From positions 22,165 through 31,210 of the forward strand of contig DDRH01000038.1 of NCBI GenBank assembly GCA_002343075.1: a stretch of DNA of 9,046 nt, given 5' to 3'. This DNA comes from Phycisphaerales bacterium UBA2421 (GTDB taxonomy: Bacteria > Planctomycetota > Phycisphaerae > Tepidisphaerales > Tepidisphaeraceae). Below, one piece after another: positions 5,246-9,046 of this stretch. A program made the translations under genes and the position numbers. The notes beneath the pieces were generated by a model, which was not told the DNA's origin, made no database searches, and saw only the letters and a program-made list of their open reading frames with translations. Each line of letters opens with the position of its first letter. Within the stretch, counting starts at the first letter, position 1.

Positions 5246-7450
5246 ATGAGCACATCGACCTATCCATCCAACGGCGACAAGCAGCCAACCAACGGGGATA
5301 CAACGGCCAACTACGACGCCGGCGTTTCTTTACGCGAAAGGTCCGCTTTAGCCCCAGAGTCTGTGGAATTGGATATATCGGTTGAAAAGCGGCCAGCGCT
5401 AATCGAGCGCCGCCTGGTCGTTCCCTCACCACTGGAATCGGCTGGCCGGAGATGGCTGTTTCTGGTCTTGGCATTCGCGCTGGCTGCGGCCCAACATGCT
5501 TTTAGTCATACCTACTGGTCGTCGGGCCACTATGGAAACAACCAAAATGCCTATCTTGTCGCAGGGAAGTTGCTGGCGACAACCGGAACCACAGGTTTCG
5601 AGCCGAAATCGCCCTGGGAATTCGTCGGCTGGATGTGGAACATGGCCGAGGAAGGCTCGACCGCGGCGGGCGGAGGGTGGGTGTATCCGAAGTATCCCGC
5701 CGGGCTTCCGTTGTTGAATGCAGTTGCGTTTAAGGTCGGTTACGCGTTCGGCGGCATGGACGCGGCGGTATTCTGGACCTACAAGGTCAGCCCCATCTGC
5801 ACGACGGCAGCGGCGCTGGGTGTATTTTTCATCCTCCGGCTTATCGCCAACTCATTTGCTGGCGTGATGGGAATGATCAGCTTCAGCACGCTGAGCGTTG
5901 TCCTTGTCTTAATGAACAACCCGTATAGCCATGCTTCTGACATGGCGTTTGTTACTTGGGGCATTTACGCGCTTCTCAAATGGTGGCAGCACGGCCGATG
6001 GTGGCGCGGTTCCCTGGCCGGGCTTTTGCTCGGCTATGCGGCGACAATCCGTTACACGGAAGGGCTGTTGGTGCTGCCGATCATCGCGGTGGTGATTTGT
6101 TCGATGCGGTGGACGTCTTTGCGATCATGGCTGCGAGTGAGCGTGCCTTTACTGGCGTGGGCTATGCCGCTGACGGTGCTGGTAATCTTCAATTGGTTTA
6201 CCGTCGGATCAATCACGGGTTACGACAGTACCAATGAAAGCACCGGTTTCACGCTCAAAGAAATGGCTCGCAAGTGGCGGTGGGGGATTGACCAGCTTTA
6301 CAACACGGGCCTTTACATCATTTTCCCGCTAACCATCGGCGGGCTGGTGATGGGCTTTAAGTGGAATTGGCGCGTCGCCCTTGTGCTGGTGCTCTGGTTC
6401 GTGCCGAGCACGCTCTTGTACTTCTCTTACTACTGGGGGATGAACTTGCCGGTGTGGGGCTTCATGCGCTTCTTTGCAAGTGTGTTGCCAGCGGGGGTCA
6501 TTGCTGCGGTGTGGATGATGCATCACGCGGTCGGCAGTGCGCTGGACCACAGTGAGGATTCGCCGCCGATCGTGCCGCTCACGCGCCGGCGCGCTCTTCT
6601 GACAGGCGCGACCATAGCAGGGAGCGGTGTGGTCGCATTTGCAGTTGCGTCGCTCTTCCTCAAGCCCGATTGGCAGTTTGATGATCGCACCGAGTTGTTG
6701 GTGGTCGGCATAACGCTCTTGGCCACAACCATCGCAGCGGGAGTGAGTGTCGCTGGCCGAGGCGGGGCGATTATGGGCGCGATCGGAATGGCAACCCTCG
6801 TCGCCTTTCCCGCGGCGATCCATCTTGACGTGTCCGATTCGCCGCTTGAACGCGATCTAACAATCGCCACCAACCTCAACTATGCAGGCCAGCGTATTCG
6901 CGAGTCGTGCCCGGACGGGTCGCTGGTCTTCGTCAATGCACAGCGCGTAGGCAACTTCCTGCAGTTTGCGGGCAACTACGAGCTCTACGGCAGCGACTAC
7001 ATCGTCGGCGGAAGGCCTGTGCCGCAGATTCGCGGTGGGCCGGATAGCGAGAATCCGAACCCGATCCAGCCGGCCCGGGCGAAGTTCGTCGCGGAGGTAT
7101 ACAGAAAGTTTGAAGGCAAAGCCCGGGTGGCGGCGGCAGCCGACATTTGCGTGGAAGCGATTCAGTCAAACAGGCGCGTCTTTATCGTGAAGGAAGTGGA
7201 CAGCGCTGGGGCGCTCATCAATGAGCTAACTCGAACGGGTCGCCTGCGCGGGGAAGATGTCGCACAGTGGATTGACCCAGCCCGAATGAGCAGCCGTGCG
7301 ATGAACTCACTCACCAATGCGGGTGCTGACGGCATCGCGCGACGCGATCCGTGGCGGTGGAAGATCGTTGAAATGAAGCTGGCGGATGCGCCCGCCCCTG
7401 CGCCGGCATCGGCACCCACCCCGACGCCTTCAACGCTTCCGGGCGAGTAG
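5246..7450 (+). CDS. Multi-pass membrane protein, GT-C/PMT-like glycosyltransferase family
   Basis: The product has 734 residues. A hydrophilic N-terminus (1-68) leads to about 12 membrane segments (near 69-87, 182-202, 205-224, 232-247, 257-287, 298-318, 352-371, 377-394, 405-429, 452-472, 485-503, 508-526). The first outer loop (88-155) has the layout GHYGNNQNAYLVAGKLL and YPKYPAGLPLL, as in lipid-linked-sugar glycosyltransferases of the GT-C fold. ATIRYTEGLLVLP (266-278) is also typical. After the last segment comes an outer domain of about 180 residues and a Pro/Ala-rich tail (714-734). Such proteins use polyprenyl-phosphate sugars outside the inner membrane to modify glycans, lipids or proteins. 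The usual acidic pair of the first loop is missing (N98, N99 there), so activity is unproven. No ribosome site is seen before the ATG. It diverges from the FkbM methyltransferase, and pdxA converges after 92 bp. Confidence 0.72.
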   Translation: MSTSTYPSNGDKQPTNGDTTANYDAGVSLRERSALAPESVELDISVEKRPALIERRLVVPSPLESAGRRWLFLVLAFALAAAQHAFSHTYWSSGHYGNNQNAYLVAGKLLATTGTTGFEPKSPWEFVGWMWNMAEEGSTAAGGGWVYPKYPAGLPLLNAVAFKVGYAFGGMDAAVFWTYKVSPICTTAAALGVFFILRLIANSFAGVMGMISFSTLSVVLVLMNNPYSHASDMAFVTWGIYALLKWWQHGRWWRGSLAGLLLGYAATIRYTEGLLVLPIIAVVICSMRWTSLRSWLRVSVPLLAWAMPLTVLVIFNWFTVGSITGYDSTNESTGFTLKEMARKWRWGIDQLYNTGLYIIFPLTIGGLVMGFKWNWRVALVLVLWFVPSTLLYFSYYWGMNLPVWGFMRFFASVLPAGVIAAVWMMHHAVGSALDHSEDSPPIVPLTRRRALLTGATIAGSGVVAFAVASLFLKPDWQFDDRTELLVVGITLLATTIAAGVSVAGRGGAIMGAIGMATLVAFPAAIHLDVSDSPLERDLTIATNLNYAGQRIRESCPDGSLVFVNAQRVGNFLQFAGNYELYGSDYIVGGRPVPQIRGGPDSENPNPIQPARAKFVAEVYRKFEGKARVAAAADICVEAIQSNRRVFIVKEVDSAGALINELTRTGRLRGEDVAQWIDPARMSSRAMNSLTNAGADGIARRDPWRWKIVEMKLADAPAPAPASAPTPTPSTLPGE

Positions 7451-7542
7451 CTTCAGCGACGCAATCTGTTTCTTACCCCGAACTGTAATCCGGAGGGGCC
7501 GATCGCGAGGCCAGCCTGTGACTCGCCGCGAGGTTTGGGCGA

Positions 7543-8598
7543 TTACTCATCGCCTACCCGTCTGGGAGGCTCGCACTGTGCTTGGGAGCGCATGCGGGCT
7601 TGTTTCCTGCATGCCATTTCAATCGCCAGCTCGATGGCGGCGCGCATGCTCCCGGGGTTTGCGCGGTTGCGGCCGACGATATCAAAAGCGGTGCCGTGGT
7701 CGGGGCTGGTGCGTATGATCGGCAGGCCGATCGTCACATTCACCGCGCGGTCGAACGCGAGTAGCTTGATCGGAATCAGTCCCTGGTCGTGATACATCGC
7801 GAGGACGGCGTCAAACTTACCGTCCCGCGCTGCGAGAAACACCGTGTCGCCGGGATAGGGACCGGTGCAATCGATGCCCTGTTCCCGGGCCATCAAAATT
7901 GCGGGTTTGATGATCCGGTCTTCTTCATCGCCGAACTGTCCGTTCTCCCCCGCATGCGGATTCACGCCGCAGACCGCGATGCGAGGGTGTGGGATATCGA
8001 ACCATTCAACCATGGCATTATGAAGCAATTCGAGAGGCGAGAAGACCGCGCCGATGTTTAGCTTGTTCCAAAGGCCCATGAGTGGAACGTGCACAGTCGC
8101 CAAGGCAACTTTAAACGGCCCGCCGGCGAACATCATCGCGAAATTGCGCGTATTGGTTCGTGCAGCGAACAACTCTGTGTGGCCGGGCCACTGATGCCCT
8201 GCCAGTTTCCAGCTTTCCTTGGCGATTGGTGCAGTGACGACTGCATCGACCAGCTTCTTGTTGGCCGCATCGATGGCGTCGGCGCAAAACCGCATGCTTG
8301 CCTCGCCGCCCATCTTGCTTGGATGGCGAATCGCGTGGCCCAGCATGCTGTATTGGTCGTAATCAACTACTACTATGTCGTGCGGATATGACCTGAGCCG
8401 GCCATTGAACTGATCGCGCCACCAGAACACCTCATACTCCGCCAAGTCGGCTGCGTACGCGAGCATTTCGTTCAGCCCATAGATGATGTACCGCGCTCGA
8501 TGCCTGAGCGAAGGGTCGGCGAGCGCTTTGACGATCACCTCCGCACCGATGCCGGCGGGGTCGCCCATGGTAATCGCGATGGTTGGACGATAATCCAC
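7543..8598 (-). CDS. pdxA: 4-hydroxythreonine-4-phosphate dehydrogenase (PdxA)
   Basis: This cytoplasmic NAD-dependent enzyme of the DXP-dependent pyridoxal phosphate route oxidises 4-phospho-L-threonine derivatives for PdxJ. The product has 351 residues from GTG 8598 (E. coli about 329). The N-terminal signature ITMGDPAGIG is at 9-18. The three metal-binding histidines are present: His140 in WPGHTEL, His170 in ATVHVPL, and His270 in AMYHDQGLIPIK. VNPHAGENG (212-220) and GLPIIRTSPDHGTAFDIVG (291-309) are highly conserved family stretches. A basic tail of about 20 residues follows the core. The frame stays open up to 8781, but that extension reads as non-coding and would overlap the divergent gene; GTG 8598 or TTG 8607 fits the family. 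No Shine-Dalgarno is seen, and a weak promoter could give a nearly leaderless mRNA. The related PdxA2 sugar-acid dehydrogenases share these motifs, so that is an alternative. Confidence 0.93.
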   Translation of the reverse strand: MDYRPTIAITMGDPAGIGAEVIVKALADPSLRHRARYIIYGLNEMLAYAADLAEYEVFWWRDQFNGRLRSYPHDIVVVDYDQYSMLGHAIRHPSKMGGEASMRFCADAIDAANKKLVDAVVTAPIAKESWKLAGHQWPGHTELFAARTNTRNFAMMFAGGPFKVALATVHVPLMGLWNKLNIGAVFSPLELLHNAMVEWFDIPHPRIAVCGVNPHAGENGQFGDEEDRIIKPAILMAREQGIDCTGPYPGDTVFLAARDGKFDAVLAMYHDQGLIPIKLLAFDRAVNVTIGLPIIRTSPDHGTAFDIVGRNRANPGSMRAAIELAIEMACRKQARMRSQAQCEPPRRVGDE

Positions 8599-8606
8599 TG
8601 CCCGCA

Positions 8607-8635
8607 AGTGTAGGACACGATTGGCCCGCCAACAA
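8607..8635 (-). promoter_or_regulatory. Possible weak promoter of pdxA
   Basis: On the minus strand TTGTTG (8635-8630) and TACACT (8612-8607) are exactly 17 bases apart. They match the sigma-70 consensus at three and four of six places. The expected transcription start falls within a few bases of the GTG at 8598, which would make the mRNA nearly leaderless and explain the lack of a ribosome site. Both boxes are weak, so this is tentative. Confidence 0.3.
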
Positions 8636-8638
8636 ACG

Positions 8639-8661
8639 AAAAACGGGGGATTCGACCCCCG
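8639..8661 (-). terminator. Intrinsic-terminator-shaped hairpin upstream of pdxA
   Basis: On the minus strand CGGGGG (8661-8656), a six-base loop TCGAAT, and CCCCCG (8649-8644) make a perfect 6-bp GC stem, followed at once by TTTTT (8643-8639). This is the classic form of a rho-independent terminator for minus-strand transcripts. No minus-strand gene ends here: it lies between pdxA and the divergent adaptor gene, just before the possible pdxA promoter. It may shield pdxA from antisense or read-through transcription, or act as an attenuator if transcription starts farther up. The GGTCGAATCC core recalls a tRNA T-arm but lacks a tRNA around it. Confidence 0.55.
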
Positions 8662-8714
8662 CCGATTTGCAAGAACCCGATCGCAAGGCCAAACTTCAAT
8701 GTTGAACAAGAATG

Positions 8715-8735
8715 GGCTTGCAACTTTTTCAAGCC
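8715..8735 (+). other. Short hairpin in the leader of the adaptor gene
   Basis: GGCTTG (8715-8720) and CAAGCC (8730-8735) can pair around a nine-base T-rich loop, 20 bases before the AGGAG ribosome site at 8756-8760. TTGCAAG at 8667-8673 is a further inverse copy of the CTTGCAA at 8717-8723. It may be an operator or leader structure; the arms are short. Confidence 0.25.
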
Positions 8736-8755
8736 GGTTGCGTGACCAACACAAC

Positions 8756-8760
8756 AGGAG
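8756..8760 (+). promoter_or_regulatory. Ribosome binding site deciding a GTG start
   Basis: AGGAG lies seven bases before GTG 8768. It fixes this non-ATG start for the adaptor gene, which opens at once into a signal peptide. Confidence 0.65.
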
Positions 8761-8767
8761 TCTGCTC

Positions 8768-9046
8768 GTGAGCAAAAACACCTATATTCATGCTTCAAAA
8801 TGTGCGACCCTCATCGGCCTGCTCGCCGCCGTGGGATGGGCCGAGCCGGCGACCCAGCCTTCGCAGTTACCGGAGATGGTGACTGTCCGCAAAGGCGATA
8901 TCCCGCTCACCGTGACCGCCGACGCATGGTTTGAACCAATCACTGCGACGCAGATTCGCTTTCGGCCCCGCGCATTCAGCGGCGAAATGAAGATCGAATC
9001 CATCGCGGCGCACGGCACTGCTGTTAAGGCGGGCGAACCACTTTTG
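8768..9046 (+). CDS. Membrane-fusion / RND-type periplasmic adaptor protein, N-terminal part (runs off right edge)
   Basis: The first 93 codons are present, starting GTG after AGGAG. A signal peptide (MSKNTYIHASK, hydrophobic 12-24, probable cut after GWA at 25) precedes EPATQPSQ, the tail-like motif also seen in the small secreted protein. Then come VTVRKGDIPLTVTADAWFEP (38-57), IRFRPRAFSGEMKIESIA (63-80) and HGTAVKAGEPLL (82-93). The strand pattern and the step G-x-x-V-K-x-G-E/D-x-L-L are those of the barrel-sandwich (lipoyl-like) half of HlyD/AcrA adaptors, which link an inner-membrane pump to the outer membrane. Pump genes would be expected to the right, outside the window. What is exported cannot be told. 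It diverges from pdxA, with the terminator-shaped hairpin between. Confidence 0.75.
   Translation, partial: MSKNTYIHASKCATLIGLLAAVGWAEPATQPSQLPEMVTVRKGDIPLTVTADAWFEPITATQIRFRPRAFSGEMKIESIAAHGTAVKAGEPLL

Noticed and set aside
7451..7542. Bidirectional terminator between the GT-C gene and pdxA
   Set aside because: Only 4-bp stems (GGCC/GGCC, CTCG/CGAG) without T-runs were found.
7543..8598. pdxA as part of a B6 operon
   Set aside because: No pdxJ or other B6 gene is adjacent in the window; both neighbours are unrelated and on the other strand.
8640..8665. tRNA-like T-arm core (GGTCGAATCC on the minus strand)
   Set aside because: The loop lacks the TTC of a proper T-arm, and no acceptor, D-arm or anticodon arm can be found around it. 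A terminator hairpin explains it better.
8599..8781. N-terminal extension of PdxA by 61 residues from a GTG at 8781
   Set aside because: The extension reads like untranslated DNA, contains the terminator hairpin, and overlaps the start of the divergent adaptor gene; family alignment starts near 8598.

Overview
The window reads as ordinary chromosome from a moderately GC-rich bacterium, most likely a planctomycete and probably of the Phycisphaerae type. This is inferred from protein style and not from a marker gene. The signs are exported proteins carrying the 'PATQP' motif near a terminus, an E. coli-like FbaB class I aldolase, a planctomycete-style MotA/MotB pair, a long multi-pass GT-C-like membrane protein, and many genes without a Shine-Dalgarno sequence. 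No rRNA, tRNA, CRISPR array, transposase, phage gene or integrase was seen.

Left part (1-2496). A sugar-type ABC transporter binding protein runs off the left edge on the minus strand. A LacI-family-like operator overlaps its start codon. Diverging from it is a small secreted protein with a predicted OB-fold (350-805). A minus-strand pair follows: a MotA-like proton or sodium channel subunit (1717-2496) and a MotB/OmpA-like peptidoglycan-anchored partner (840-1640). The 76 bp between them hold a long imperfect palindrome. The motA leader has a perfect 8-bp inverted repeat just before its ribosome binding site.

Middle (2589-4982). Diverging from motA is a small degenerate CheY-like receiver protein, followed after 42 bp by fbaB, a class I fructose-1,6-bisphosphate aldolase with a strong ribosome binding site. 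Converging on fbaB is a FkbM-family SAM-dependent methyltransferase on the minus strand.

Right part (5246-9046). A 734-residue multi-pass membrane protein of the GT-C/PMT kind, probably acting in surface glycan assembly, diverges from the FkbM gene. It converges on pdxA (vitamin B6 synthesis, minus strand). Upstream of pdxA lie a weak promoter and a clean terminator-shaped hairpin. Beyond them, on the plus strand, starts a membrane-fusion (HlyD/RND adaptor) protein that runs off the right edge.

The genes do not form one pathway. They look like several short transcription units: sugar uptake, a motility or stator pair, glycolysis/gluconeogenesis, surface glycan, vitamin B6, and efflux/export. 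I found no convincing new multi-gene system. The most interesting signals are regulatory (the operator, the motA leader palindrome, the intergenic palindrome, the terminator before pdxA) and a few atypical protein motifs (a four-cysteine MotB N-terminus, the altered GHTD motif of MotB, the degenerate receiver, and the GT-C protein without the usual acidic pair).
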